Source of the DNA: Candidatus Melainabacteria bacterium
GTDB lineage: Bacteria > Cyanobacteriota > Vampirovibrionia > Vampirovibrionales > JAJTHC01
DNA length: 11,649 nucleotides
Direction: 5' to 3'
NCBI GenBank assembly: GCA_026389055.1
Contig: JAPLIO010000237.1
Span: forward strand, 1-11,649
In this document: positions 1-6,469 of the stretch, piece after piece
Layout of the letters: each line of letters begins with the position of its first letter
How positions within the stretch are numbered: position 1 is the stretch's first letter
The notes under the pieces: generated by a model
The model's database searches: none
Told to the model about the DNA's origin: nothing
What the model saw: the letters and a program-made list of their open reading frames with translations, nothing else
Position numbers and translations under genes: made by a program

Positions 1-94
1 CCTAAAAGCCGTTGCTTGGACGCTGATTATCCTTGGTGGTGGGGCTATTCACACCGCTGCGTTTTGGTTGATTACCCTACGGGCAAGCCATTAA
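1..94 (+). CDS. C-terminal fragment of an unidentified membrane protein (5' end outside window)
   Basis: The frame beginning at base 2 is open for 30 codons and ends at a TAA at 92-94. The encoded tail has a hydrophobic stretch (AWTLIILGGGAIHTAAFWLI) followed by a short basic end (TLRASH), as expected for the last transmembrane helix of an integral membrane protein with a short terminal tail. The frame starting at base 1 is also open but gives an unconvincing Cys/Trp/Lys-rich sequence that runs into the tRNA. The gene converges on the tRNA-Leu gene. I cannot name the family from 30 residues, and a chance reading frame is possible. Confidence 0.5.
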   Translation, partial: LKAVAWTLIILGGGAIHTAAFWLITLRASH

Positions 95-156
95 AAAAAT
101 TAAAACCGAAAATCCCCGTTATAATACTGCGTAGTAAACAGTACTATAGCGGGGAT
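93..156 (-). terminator. Rho-independent terminator of the tRNA-Leu gene
   Basis: Bases 112-156 form a hairpin. The outer arms ATCCCCG/CGGGGAT (112-118 with 150-156) are continued by a T-G wobble, TATA/TATA, one A-C mismatch and TACTG/CAGTA around a 9-base loop. Read on the minus strand, the hairpin lies just after the tRNA 3' CCA and is followed by T-rich sequence (TTT, CGG, TTTT, AA, then seven T at 99-93). That is the layout of an intrinsic terminator for leftward transcription. On the plus strand no T run follows, so I do not call it bidirectional. Confidence 0.75.
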
Positions 157-158
157 AA

Positions 159-242
159 TGGTGTCGGAAAAGGGACTTGAACCCTCACAGATTACTCTAC
201 ACGCCCCTTAAACGTGCGCGTCTACCATTCCGCCATTCCGAC
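159..242 (-). tRNA. tRNA-Leu, anticodon AAG
   Basis: The reverse complement folds as a class II tRNA. It has a 7-bp acceptor stem GTCGGAA/TTCCGAC (242-236 with 169-163), D stem GCG/CGC with a GGTAGA loop, and anticodon stem CACGT/GCGTG with one T-G closing pair. The long variable arm is AGA-GTAA-TCT, and the T stem GAGGG/CCCTT carries loop TTCAAGT. Discriminator A73 and an encoded CCA (161-159) complete it. The loop TTAAGGG places the anticodon AAG at 209-207 with G37, as usual for CUN-reading tRNA-Leu. Shifting the loop by one base to give UAA breaks the anticodon stem (A-C and G-G mismatches), so AAG is preferred. It lies downstream of, and on the same strand as, leuS, but has its own promoter. 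Confidence 0.93.
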
Positions 243-276
243 AATTTAGTTCGTTAGAGGTTTGACCTCGGTTCTT

Positions 277-305
277 ATTCTTAACTGAACGCACCGTGGT
301 GTCAA
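277..305 (-). promoter_or_regulatory. Promoter of the tRNA-Leu gene
   Basis: On the minus strand a perfect TTGACA (-35, 305-300) is followed by 17 bases and AAGAAT (-10-like, 282-277, 4 of 6 matches). Transcription would begin about 27 bases before the mature tRNA. That leader contains a 5-bp hairpin GAGGT-CAA-ACCTC (269-257). The position directly upstream of a tRNA supports the call; the -10 element is weak. Confidence 0.55.
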
Positions 306-379
306 GAGGAAAGCTTAAATTTATTCATTCTCGGGCTTTTCTTTGTTATCAGTCAATCTCAACTCATTGAGGAAATGCA

Positions 380-934
380 CTATGGATTTTGACCATTTTC
401 TATGATTTTATCAATTTTTTCCCAATTAATATTTTTCAACTCAACCGTAGGATTATATCGCTTTAAATGTTCAAAAAAATTAGGAATACCTTCAACATAA
501 TTTTCTGATAAAAGCCAAATATGACGATTCTTTTCATCACTTATTTTGTACGCAAATAACCATGAATGACAAGTTACCGTTTGAATATTTTCCCACTTCA
601 TCGTACCTTTTTTAGATAACCAATAAGATTTAGCACCGCTAATTATTGTATCATTAAAATAAGCACAGTATCTTGCCATTATGTATGTACAGTAAGCGAT
701 TAAGACGAATACTGCAAAGGCTATAGGGTTGCCTTTTGTACCCCAAAAAACAATTAGGAAGATGATAAATTCTGACAAGCATAATAATATCGCTGATTTT
801 CTAATCTTTAGATACGTTACCTTTTCAATCACTTTTTTTCGACTTGGAATAAATACGATATTTATCCAACTAACAAAGAGTGTTAAAAGGCTAAATGCAA
901 TCAATCCAAGGAACAAAGTATAATCATCTTTCAT
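380..934 (-). CDS. Hypothetical membrane protein, AT-rich gene
   Basis: This is a 184-residue protein I do not recognise. It has three hydrophobic segments at about residues 6-28, 48-65 and 70-90, separated by a basic loop (SRKKVIEK). A soluble C-terminal half of about 90 residues follows, starting near YWLSKKGTMKWENIQ and ending in NWEKIDKII. The layout (membrane anchors, then a small domain of alternating strands and one late helix) resembles small PH-like membrane proteins, but this is an impression, not a family assignment. The ATG at 934 is supported by AAGGTGA (947-941), six bases upstream. The gene is visibly more AT-rich than leuS and the other neighbours, which could mean recent acquisition or relaxed selection. 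It sits alone between leuS and the tRNA and might be read through from leuS. Confidence 0.75.
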   Translation of the reverse strand: MKDDYTLFLGLIAFSLLTLFVSWINIVFIPSRKKVIEKVTYLKIRKSAILLCLSEFIIFLIVFWGTKGNPIAFAVFVLIAYCTYIMARYCAYFNDTIISGAKSYWLSKKGTMKWENIQTVTCHSWLFAYKISDEKNRHIWLLSENYVEGIPNFFEHLKRYNPTVELKNINWEKIDKIIENGQNP

Positions 935-947
935 ATAAAATCACCTT

Positions 948-1009
948 TTTTTTAAAGCTTTATCGATACCAATTACTTACTAATCGATATCGACAAAGCA
1001 TTTAAAAAA
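948..1009. repeat. Long imperfect inverted repeat abutting the RBS of the 184-residue gene
   Basis: Arms 948-967 and 989-1009 pair almost completely: T6-AAA-GCTTT-A-TCGAT against its complement, with one A-C mismatch (962/994) and one bulged A (1000). The loop is about 21 bases (968-988). In leftward transcripts the hairpin ends exactly where the AAGGTGA ribosome binding site begins, so it could affect translation or read-through from leuS. It is not a textbook terminator, because no T run follows it on either strand. The loop side carries the recurring word GATACCAAT (965-973). Confidence 0.6.
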
Positions 1010-1048
1010 GAAACATTATCGTGAAATTTATCAATCCAATACCGTAGA

Positions 1049-3565
1049 TTACCCCGCAGGCTTGGCGACGATGCTGACGAGCTTGTTCGGCACCACAATG
1101 GTTTTGACAATGGTTTGCCCAGCTAAAAACTGCTGAACTTTTTCGCTTGCCATGGCTAAGGCTTCCAACTCGGCTTGGGGGGTATCCACCGCCACATCAG
1201 CCTTATCCCGCACTTTGCCATTCACCTGAAACACCACGGTAACGGCATCAGCAACCAACGCCTGCTCATCCACAGTACACCACGGCTGCAAATGTACAGA
1301 CCCCTGCCCACCAATGCGTTCCCACAATTCTTCCGCCAAATGCGGCACAACAGGGGCAATGAGTGTAACTAACGCTTGCACGGCGTGGCTAACCACAGGG
1401 CAAGGCTCGGTTTGAGCAGGGTATTTCCCAATAACCGCCGCCAATTCCCGAATTTTAGACATATAGGTGTTGAACTGGTAATCGTTCTCTAAATCCGTCG
1501 TAATACCCACAATGGTTTTGTTGGTTTTTTGATACAACGCCCGAGCTTCCCCAGTCATCTCAGCATAAGCGGGCAGAGGCATCCCCAATTTCACGGCTTT
1601 TTCATGCCCAACAATCGCAGTCCATAGCCTATGCAGAAACTTGTAGCACCCTTCAATGGCGGAATCTTTCCAATCAAAATCCGCAGCGGGAGGGGAATCG
1701 CTTAGAATGAAAAACCTCGCACTATCCGCCCCTAAATCGGCAATAATGGCTTCGGGTGAAACAATGTTTCCCTTGGATTTTGACATTTTACTACCGTCTT
1801 TTAGCACCATGCCTTGGGTTAGCAGTTTCCCGAAAGGCTCATCGGTGCTGGTTAAATAGCCGCCATCCGCCAACGCAAACGTGAAAAACCGAGAATACAT
1901 GAGGTGCAAAATGGCGTGCTCAATCCCACCGACGTATTGGTCTACGGGCATCCAACGGTTAACGAGTTCAGGGTCAAATACCGCTTTTTCGTTGTGCGGG
2001 TCGATAAACCGTAAATAATACCAACTGGAACAAACGAAGGTATCCATTGTGTCGGTTTCTCTGCGGGCGTGTTCGTTTCCGCATTTTGGGCAAGTGGTTT
2101 TCACAAAATCTGGGTGGCTGGCTAGCGGAGACCCGCCTGCTCCTGAAAATTCAACGTCTTCGGGTAATTTGATGGGCAATTGGTCTTCGGGTACAGGTAC
2201 TACACCGCAGGTATCGCAATAGATAATGGGGATGGGGCTTCCCCAATAGCGTTGGCGGGAAACCAACCAATCCCGCAGGCGATATTGGGTTTTGCCTTTG
2301 GCGAATCCGCCGGCTTCGCCTAGTTTGACGATGCCTTCTTTGGCTTCCGTGTTGGCTTGCCCTGTAAATTCGGCAGATTCAATCAACAAGCCCGCCCCAG
2401 TGAAGGCTTCGGTTAGGGGGGTGTCGTCTGTTTTGCTTTTGGGGCGAATGACTTCAATAATGGGCAACTCAAACGTTTTAGCGAAGGCAAAATCTCGTTC
2501 ATCATGGGCAGGTACTGCCATTACAGCCCCTGTGCCGTATTCTAAAAGCACATAATCGCTAATCCAAATAGGTACAAGCCCTTTAGTGTAAGGGTTTACG
2601 GCGTATGCCCCTGTAAAGACCCCTGTTTTTTCTTTGGAAAGCGACGAGCGTTCAATTTCTGTTTTCGTTTTGGCGGCTTGCTGATACGCTTCGATTTTCG
2701 GCAATTGTTCAGCGGTGGCAAGGCTTGCTACTAGTGGATGTTCAGGGGCTAGGGTTACGAAGGTTGCTCCGTAAATGGTGTCGGGTCTGGTGGTAAACAC
2801 GGTGATAGATTGATTGGCGTGCCCATCCACTTGGAAGGTGATTTCCGCCCCAACGGAGCGATCAATCCAGTTGGTTTGCATGGTTTTCACCCGCTCAGGC
2901 CATTCGCCCAGCTTGTGCATATTGTCTAGCAATTTATCCGCATACTGCGTGATTTTGAAGAACCATTGGCTCATGTAGCGTCGTTCGACGGTTGCTCCGC
3001 TTCTCCAGCTTTTACCGTCAATCACTTGCTCGTTTGCCAGCACGGTTTGGTCGATGGGGTCCCAATTCACAGCAGCGTCTTTTTTGTAGGCTAGCCCTTG
3101 TTTGAAGAGGAACAAAAACAGCCATTGCGTCCACTTATAATAGTCTTCACGGCAGGTAAATACTTCCCTCCGCCAATCGTAGCCCAAACCCAGTTGTTTC
3201 AGCTCTTTCCGCATATGGTCGATGTTGTCAAACGTCCAGCCTTTGGGGGCGATGCCTCGTTGAATGGCGGCGTTTTCGGCGGGTAACCCGAAGCTATCCC
3301 AACCCATTGGGTGGAGGACGTTATAGCCTTGCATCCGCTTGACACGGGCGATAACATCCGTAATGGTGTAGTTACGAACGTGTCCCATGTGGAGGCGACC
3401 GCTGGGGTAGGGGAACATAGAGAGGGCGTAAAATTTGGGTTTGCTGGTATCGGCGGTATCGGTTTCGTATAACCCTTCTTCAGCCCATTTGGCTTGCCAT
3501 TTGGGTTCAATGCGTTGGGGTTGGTAATTATCAAATTGCAGAATATTGGTATCGATGGTGTTCAT
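1049..3565 (-). CDS. leuS: Leucyl-tRNA synthetase
   Basis: LeuS charges tRNA-Leu with leucine in the cytoplasm. The 838-residue length is normal for a bacterial LeuRS. Class I signatures are present: the HIGH-type motif HMGH at 59-62 and KMSKS at 593-597. The CP1 editing domain is intact, with the threonine-rich motif TTRPDTIYGATF (258-269) and GTGAVMAVPAHDERD (345-359), including the conserved Asp used in hydrolysing mischarged tRNA. Paired CxxC motifs (C450/C453 and C492/C495) suggest a zinc-binding insert. The C-terminal part contains the QVNGKVRDK motif. The segment VNWDPIDQTVLANEQV has Asp where many bacterial LeuRS have Cys, a variant I associate with cyanobacterial enzymes. The ATG at 3565 has AAAGGA upstream. 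The gene appears complete and monocistronic, with a tRNA-Leu about 800 bases downstream on the same strand. Confidence 0.98.
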   Translation of the reverse strand: MNTIDTNILQFDNYQPQRIEPKWQAKWAEEGLYETDTADTSKPKFYALSMFPYPSGRLHMGHVRNYTITDVIARVKRMQGYNVLHPMGWDSFGLPAENAAIQRGIAPKGWTFDNIDHMRKELKQLGLGYDWRREVFTCREDYYKWTQWLFLFLFKQGLAYKKDAAVNWDPIDQTVLANEQVIDGKSWRSGATVERRYMSQWFFKITQYADKLLDNMHKLGEWPERVKTMQTNWIDRSVGAEITFQVDGHANQSITVFTTRPDTIYGATFVTLAPEHPLVASLATAEQLPKIEAYQQAAKTKTEIERSSLSKEKTGVFTGAYAVNPYTKGLVPIWISDYVLLEYGTGAVMAVPAHDERDFAFAKTFELPIIEVIRPKSKTDDTPLTEAFTGAGLLIESAEFTGQANTEAKEGIVKLGEAGGFAKGKTQYRLRDWLVSRQRYWGSPIPIIYCDTCGVVPVPEDQLPIKLPEDVEFSGAGGSPLASHPDFVKTTCPKCGNEHARRETDTMDTFVCSSWYYLRFIDPHNEKAVFDPELVNRWMPVDQYVGGIEHAILHLMYSRFFTFALADGGYLTSTDEPFGKLLTQGMVLKDGSKMSKSKGNIVSPEAIIADLGADSARFFILSDSPPAADFDWKDSAIEGCYKFLHRLWTAIVGHEKAVKLGMPLPAYAEMTGEARALYQKTNKTIVGITTDLENDYQFNTYMSKIRELAAVIGKYPAQTEPCPVVSHAVQALVTLIAPVVPHLAEELWERIGGQGSVHLQPWCTVDEQALVADAVTVVFQVNGKVRDKADVAVDTPQAELEALAMASEKVQQFLAGQTIVKTIVVPNKLVSIVAKPAG

Positions 3566-3875
3566 GGTGGGGTGTTTCCTTTTGGTTGCAGAAGAAGCGG
3601 AATAACGTTTCTATTTTACCTGAAACATACCCCCATGCGGGTGCTTTTTTATAGAGGGTGTTAAACCCTAGCTCCCTGTTTGTAACAAAAAATAATAGAT
3701 AGCAATATAAAAACAATCAGTTGGTTCGATTCAGTGAAACGCCTATTTACCGATAAACCGTAACTGCTCAAAGCATAAAACCAACCTATCAAAAAAAGGT
3801 GTTATTTTATATCAGCTCAACGGTTAAATGTTCTATCCACCAGCGAAAGACGCAAACAACCATCGATGAGAGCGT
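3566..3875. other. Intergenic region between ubiX and leuS (leuS leader)
   Basis: These 310 bases hold no convincing gene. On the minus strand they would supply the leuS promoter and leader. Two small hairpins lie in the leader: AGGGT-TTAAC-ACCCT (3669-3655) and ACCC-GCATGG-GGGT (3642-3629). Neither resembles a T-box, because the conserved T-box sequence and a following terminator are absent. The part nearest ubiX (3721-3875) shows no clear terminator, tRNA or operator. Confidence 0.5.
3692..3720 (-). promoter_or_regulatory. Possible leuS promoter
   Basis: On the minus strand CTGATT (3720-3715) is followed by 17 bases and TATTAT (3697-3692, 5 of 6 matches to TATAAT). It would give a leuS leader of about 120 bases. 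The -35 element is poor, so this is the best-looking candidate in the gap rather than a firm call. Confidence 0.28.
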
Positions 3876-3884
3876 TTAATTGGT
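3871..3884 (-). repeat. 14-base sequence shared by two gene ends, copy 1
   Basis: On the minus strand ACCAATTAAACGCT covers the last two codons and stop of ubiX (Thr-Asn-stop). The identical 14 bases occur at 5748-5735, across the stop of a pilin-like gene. The copy here also overlaps a GATACCAAT word (3887-3879). Confidence 0.5.
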
Positions 3885-4541
3885 ATCAATACCTTTGGCT
3901 AACCCCTGCCAACGCTCATACAGGGTGTGGGGATAGCCCAATAAATCTAAAATTTTGCCCACACTGTAATGAATTTGACCTGCCACCGTATCAAACTGCG
4001 GTGCATAAAACGACAACATAGGAGGCACCATTTTAACCCCCAACCGAGCCAATTTCAGCATGTTTTCCAAATGAATCGCATTGAGAGGCGTTTCCCGAGG
4101 CATTAGAATGAGCGGTCGCCCCTCTTTCAAAGCCACATCCGCACTGCGGGTGAGTAAATTATCTGAAATGCCACAGGCAATTTTTGCCATAGTACCCATA
4201 GAACAAGGGGCTATCACCATACCCGCAGTTCGATGAGACCCACTAGCCGAAGGGGCTCCGATATTTTTGTTGGATTCCACTTGAATGAGCTGGGCTTTTT
4301 CAGCAGGCAATGCTAAAAATTCACACAAGGCAACCAATCTATCTTCAGGTTTGGCTTGGGTATATTGAAAGCCCGTTTCTTGGTGCATGACCAGCAGGCT
4401 TTTTTCAGAAAGCACTAAATCAACAGGGACTTCTAACAATAATAATTCTTTTAATAAGGTTAGCCCTAAAATGCTACCTGAAGCCCCCGTCAGCCCCAGT
4501 ACAATAGGCAATTTTTCAACAGGGTTAGTGGTAATAGTCAT
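3876..4541 (-). CDS. ubiX: UbiX family flavin prenyltransferase
   Basis: UbiX attaches a dimethylallyl unit to reduced FMN to make prenylated FMN, the cofactor of UbiD-type decarboxylases, which act in quinone biosynthesis and aromatic acid metabolism. The 221-residue protein has the N-terminal flavin-binding loop GLTGASGS (16-23). It also has the family core IAPCSMGTMAKIACGISDNLLTR (110-132) and the RPLILMPRETP motif (142-152), followed by HLENMLKLA. The length is close to the usual 190-210 residues, with a slightly extended C-terminus. The ATG at 4541 begins 17 bases after the stop of the upstream membrane protein gene, so the two are probably co-transcribed. The start has only a weak AAGAAAG signal. 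No ubiD partner is in the window. The last codons and stop lie in a 14-base sequence repeated at 5735-5748. Confidence 0.93.
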   Translation of the reverse strand: MTITTNPVEKLPIVLGLTGASGSILGLTLLKELLLLEVPVDLVLSEKSLLVMHQETGFQYTQAKPEDRLVALCEFLALPAEKAQLIQVESNKNIGAPSASGSHRTAGMVIAPCSMGTMAKIACGISDNLLTRSADVALKEGRPLILMPRETPLNAIHLENMLKLARLGVKMVPPMLSFYAPQFDTVAGQIHYSVGKILDLLGYPHTLYERWQGLAKGIDTN

Positions 4542-4558
4542 CGTTGAAGCTTTCTTAA

Positions 4559-5047
4559 TTAATATGTCAACCGAGTGGCTATTTTGCCAACTAACGGTAA
4601 TTCATGCCGTTTGCCTAGTAATGCCATAATGATGTTAAAAAACATCAAAAGTTTTAACGCAAGATAAATAATAGCAACAACAAACGGCATAACTAGTGGC
4701 ATAAAGCTTTTATTTGCAAAAGCAGGAATAAAGGCCAAAAATGCGTCTATCAGACCAAACAATACCCCAAGAACATCTGGTATTCCAAGAACATCTGGTA
4801 TTAGGGTTAAAACAACGGTGTAAACAAACCCCTGAACCAAATGAAACCGAACAAAGGTAGGCGTTTTGGCTTTCGGGTTAAAGCAAACGACCCATAACCC
4901 TAAGAACAACCCAATTTGCAACAAAAAATCTCCTCGTAATGGAGGGAAGCAAAAAATGGTAACCACCACATAGCCCAAAGCGGCTAATAGGCGTTGTTTC
5001 CAGTTGGTTTTGCGGTAAAGGTTTAAATCAATCGGGCTAGTAGGCAT
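4559..5047 (-). CDS. Tic20-like / DUF4870-like small membrane protein
   Basis: This is a predicted 162-residue integral membrane protein with about four hydrophobic segments. The stretch FVRFHLVQGFVYTVVLTLI and the terminal GKRHELPLVGKIATRL match the general pattern of cyanobacterial Tic20-type and DUF4870 proteins: a 'FIRFN..QA' motif between helices and a late 'G....LP.I...A' motif. The assignment is by pattern memory only. In chloroplasts Tic20 is a protein-import component; the role of bacterial relatives is not settled. I chose the ATG at 5047; a TTG at 5074 in frame would add nine residues but has no ribosome binding site and lies close to the putative start of transcription. It is probably co-transcribed with ubiX, 17 bases downstream. 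An 18-base exact tandem duplication duplicates six residues (IPDVLG-IPDVLG). Confidence 0.65.
   Translation of the reverse strand: MPTSPIDLNLYRKTNWKQRLLAALGYVVVTIFCFPPLRGDFLLQIGLFLGLWVVCFNPKAKTPTFVRFHLVQGFVYTVVLTLIPDVLGIPDVLGVLFGLIDAFLAFIPAFANKSFMPLVMPFVVAIIYLALKLLMFFNIIMALLGKRHELPLVGKIATRLTY
4767..4802. repeat. Exact 18-base tandem duplication inside a coding gene
   Basis: CCAAGAACATCTGGTATT occurs twice back to back (4767-4784 and 4785-4802). It keeps the frame and gives a six-residue repeat in the Tic20-like protein, between its second and third hydrophobic segments. Perfect identity suggests a recent slippage or unequal-exchange event. Confidence 0.95.
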
Positions 5048-5094
5048 AGGGTAACAAACAAACTTTCCAAACAATGGTATAAAACGATTCTTTT

Positions 5095-5122
5095 ATTGTA
5101 CCACAACACAAACCACACCCAA
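5095..5122 (-). promoter_or_regulatory. Likely promoter of the Tic20-like/ubiX unit
   Basis: On the minus strand TTGGGT (5122-5117) is followed by 16 bases and TACAAT (5100-5095, 5 of 6). It lies about 48 bases upstream of the ATG at 5047. A start about seven bases after the -10 would leave the in-frame TTG at 5074 with almost no leader. This supports the ATG as the real start. Confidence 0.42.
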
Positions 5123-5162
5123 TCGTGAGCATTCGCAGAGTTTAAGTTGAAAAACAACGGGC

Positions 5163-5693
5163 TTACCGTGTTAGTTCCGTATAAAAAGCTTGGTTACCAG
5201 CAACCGTAACAGTTGGTTTAACCATACCGCCCGTAATAGGGTTGGCTGCTGTACCGCAGGCATTCCCATTATTGGGTTCCCAACTGGCGGTAATGCTTAC
5301 TTGGTCTCTGCCCATAATATTAGGAGGATTTATTCCATTTAAATCGACCGTAATATTTTCACACCGATCCGTTCTAACAAAGCCAGATAATATCGCCCCA
5401 TTATGCAGGCTAATCGTTCTAGCGATATCATTTTTATCTAAAATTCGGATTCTGGAAGCTAATGCTTGATAGGTATCGGCAGGCGTATCTGCTTGCATGG
5501 TTAAAGCATCTGCTGCTTCTGAAACAATTTTAAGCGTATCTTTAAAAACAGCCCGACGATTAGACGCTCTAGCCCCAGACCAAACATCTGGCATTGTAAT
5601 AGCAGCAATTAACCCAATTAACCCAACGGTAATCAGTAATTCTGCTAAGGTAAAGCCTTTAACTTGGTTGTATTGGTTATACGGTTGTTTCAT
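5163..5693 (-). CDS. Type IV pilin / pseudopilin-like protein (second of tandem pair)
   Basis: The 176-residue product has a short basic leader ending in Gly13, then a prepilin peptidase site G|FTLAE with Glu at position +5. A hydrophobic alpha-helix follows (LLITVGLIGLIAAITMP), the hallmark of type IV pilins and type II secretion pseudopilins. The globular part contains VDLNGINPPNIMGRD, which resembles a motif in the neighbouring paralogue, and two cysteines (in DRCEN and NACGT) that could form a disulfide. The ATG at 5693 is preceded by GAAAGG with 8-base spacing. It lies 46 bases after the upstream pilin gene, so the pair is probably one transcript. The protein would be cleaved and N-methylated by a prepilin peptidase and assembled at the inner membrane; no assembly ATPase or peptidase gene is present here. 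Whether it is a major or minor subunit cannot be told. Confidence 0.88.
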   Translation of the reverse strand: MKQPYNQYNQVKGFTLAELLITVGLIGLIAAITMPDVWSGARASNRRAVFKDTLKIVSEAADALTMQADTPADTYQALASRIRILDKNDIARTISLHNGAILSGFVRTDRCENITVDLNGINPPNIMGRDQVSITASWEPNNGNACGTAANPITGGMVKPTVTVAGNQAFYTELTR

Positions 5694-5734
5694 AAAAAAA
5701 ACCTTTCAAGGCAGAAAATAAAAATTGAGAAAAA

Positions 5735-5748
5735 AGCGTTTAATTGGT
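5735..5748 (-). repeat. 14-base sequence shared by two gene ends, copy 2
   Basis: This is the second exact copy of ACCAATTAAACGCT (minus strand). It spans the Thr-Asn-stop end of the upstream pilin-like gene, the same relation to the stop codon as in ubiX. Confidence 0.5.
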
Positions 5749-6336
5749 TTGTGTTAACGTATTATAATAGGCTACATTACCCGCCCCACCAGTGGCATCA
5801 GGGGTAGGTCCTACAGTGCCTGATTCTTGAGCGGCACTATTAACCGTAACATCTGCTACTGCAGCACAAGTGCCTGTTGGGTTAAAACAAGCCGTTACCA
5901 TTAAGCGATCTTTGCCTATTTGGTTGGGTGCTACTGCACCATTCACATCAATTAAAATAGCTTGACGACCATCATTAACAGTGCCTGTAAATCTGCTAAT
6001 AACCGCCCCACCTTGTAGGGTAAAGCTGTTGGTAACATCACTAACCGCCACAAAGTTATCATCTGCACTGTTAAGCCAAGGATCAAATACGTGCCAAGTG
6101 GTGTTGTTAGGTGCAACCAAGGCAGGTGGTTCGTTGGTTATTTTAGTAGAGGCTTCGGTTAGTATTTTGACAGTGCTTAAAAATAAGGCTTTATCTTGAG
6201 AACTTTTAACCCGTAACCAAAGGGAAGGTATGGTTAAGCCAGCAATAAGCCCCAGCACTGCAAGACTAATTAACAGTTCGCCTAAGGTAAAGCCTTTAGT
6301 TTGTTTTTGAAAGACGGGTTGGAAGAAATGCCACAT
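5740..6336 (-). CDS. Type IV pilin / pseudopilin-like protein (first of tandem pair)
   Basis: The 198-residue protein has the prepilin cleavage site G15|FTLGE with the conserved Glu at +5, and the hydrophobic helix LLISLAVLGLIAGLTIPSLW. Its globular domain shares the pattern GGAVISRF...IDVNGAVAPNQIGKD with GAILSGF...VDLNGINPPNIMGRD of the next gene, so the two look like diverged paralogues from a tandem duplication. The D-x-NG segment could be structural or metal-binding; that is speculation. Two cysteines (ACFNPTGTCA) are seven residues apart. The C-terminal part is rich in Thr, Gly and Ala and low in complexity. AGGAGA lies 11 bases before the ATG at 6336. The gap upstream contains a CATAAT that could be a -10 element, without a good -35. 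Confidence 0.87.
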   Translation of the reverse strand: MWHFFQPVFQKQTKGFTLGELLISLAVLGLIAGLTIPSLWLRVKSSQDKALFLSTVKILTEASTKITNEPPALVAPNNTTWHVFDPWLNSADDNFVAVSDVTNSFTLQGGAVISRFTGTVNDGRQAILIDVNGAVAPNQIGKDRLMVTACFNPTGTCAAVADVTVNSAAQESGTVGPTPDATGGAGNVAYYNTLTQTN

Positions 6337-6431
6337 GGTTGAGTGTGTCTCCTGTTATGAAGCGAAGAAAGATAGTGCTTATTATGAGGTATCGAACCAT
6401 TTGATAGAAAACTTTAGCCTATGGGCTTGTG

Positions 6432-6469
6432 ATACCCATTCAAACAGTTAATTTGTATGAAATAGGTAT
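6432..6469. repeat. Inverted repeat at the 3' end of the ABC operon
   Basis: ATACCCATT (6432-6440) and AATAGGTAT (6461-6469) are inverted copies with one mismatch around a 20-base spacer, starting at the permease stop codon. The arms resemble the ATACC(A/T)ATT word seen at the other repeat sites in this window. It has no T run and low GC, so it is not a convincing terminator, although it is the only hairpin candidate after this operon. Confidence 0.4.

Noticed and set aside
3629..3650. Plus-strand terminator (ACCC...GGGT followed by GC and six T)
   Set aside because: The stem is only 4 bp and no plus-strand gene lies upstream to terminate.
3531..3716. 61-codon open frame upstream of and overlapping leuS, as a possible leader peptide
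   Set aside because: It starts at a TTG within the putative promoter, has no ribosome binding site, overlaps the leuS start and lacks a run of leucine codons.
3566..3720. T-box riboswitch or attenuator for leuS
   Set aside because: The T-box consensus and an alternative terminator are absent; only two 4-5 bp hairpins are present.
3723..3735. GGTTCGATTC resembling a tRNA T-loop
   Set aside because: No acceptor, D or anticodon arm can be drawn around it, and the T stem does not pair.
5048..5074. Upstream TTG start for the Tic20-like protein
   Set aside because: There is no ribosome binding site and it would be almost at the transcription start predicted from the TACAAT box; the ATG at 5047 gives a normal N-terminus.
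6381..6409. Promoter for the pilin-like pair (CATAAT)
   Set aside because: The -35 position reads TTCTAT, only two matches, so I do not list it as a feature although a promoter must lie in this gap.
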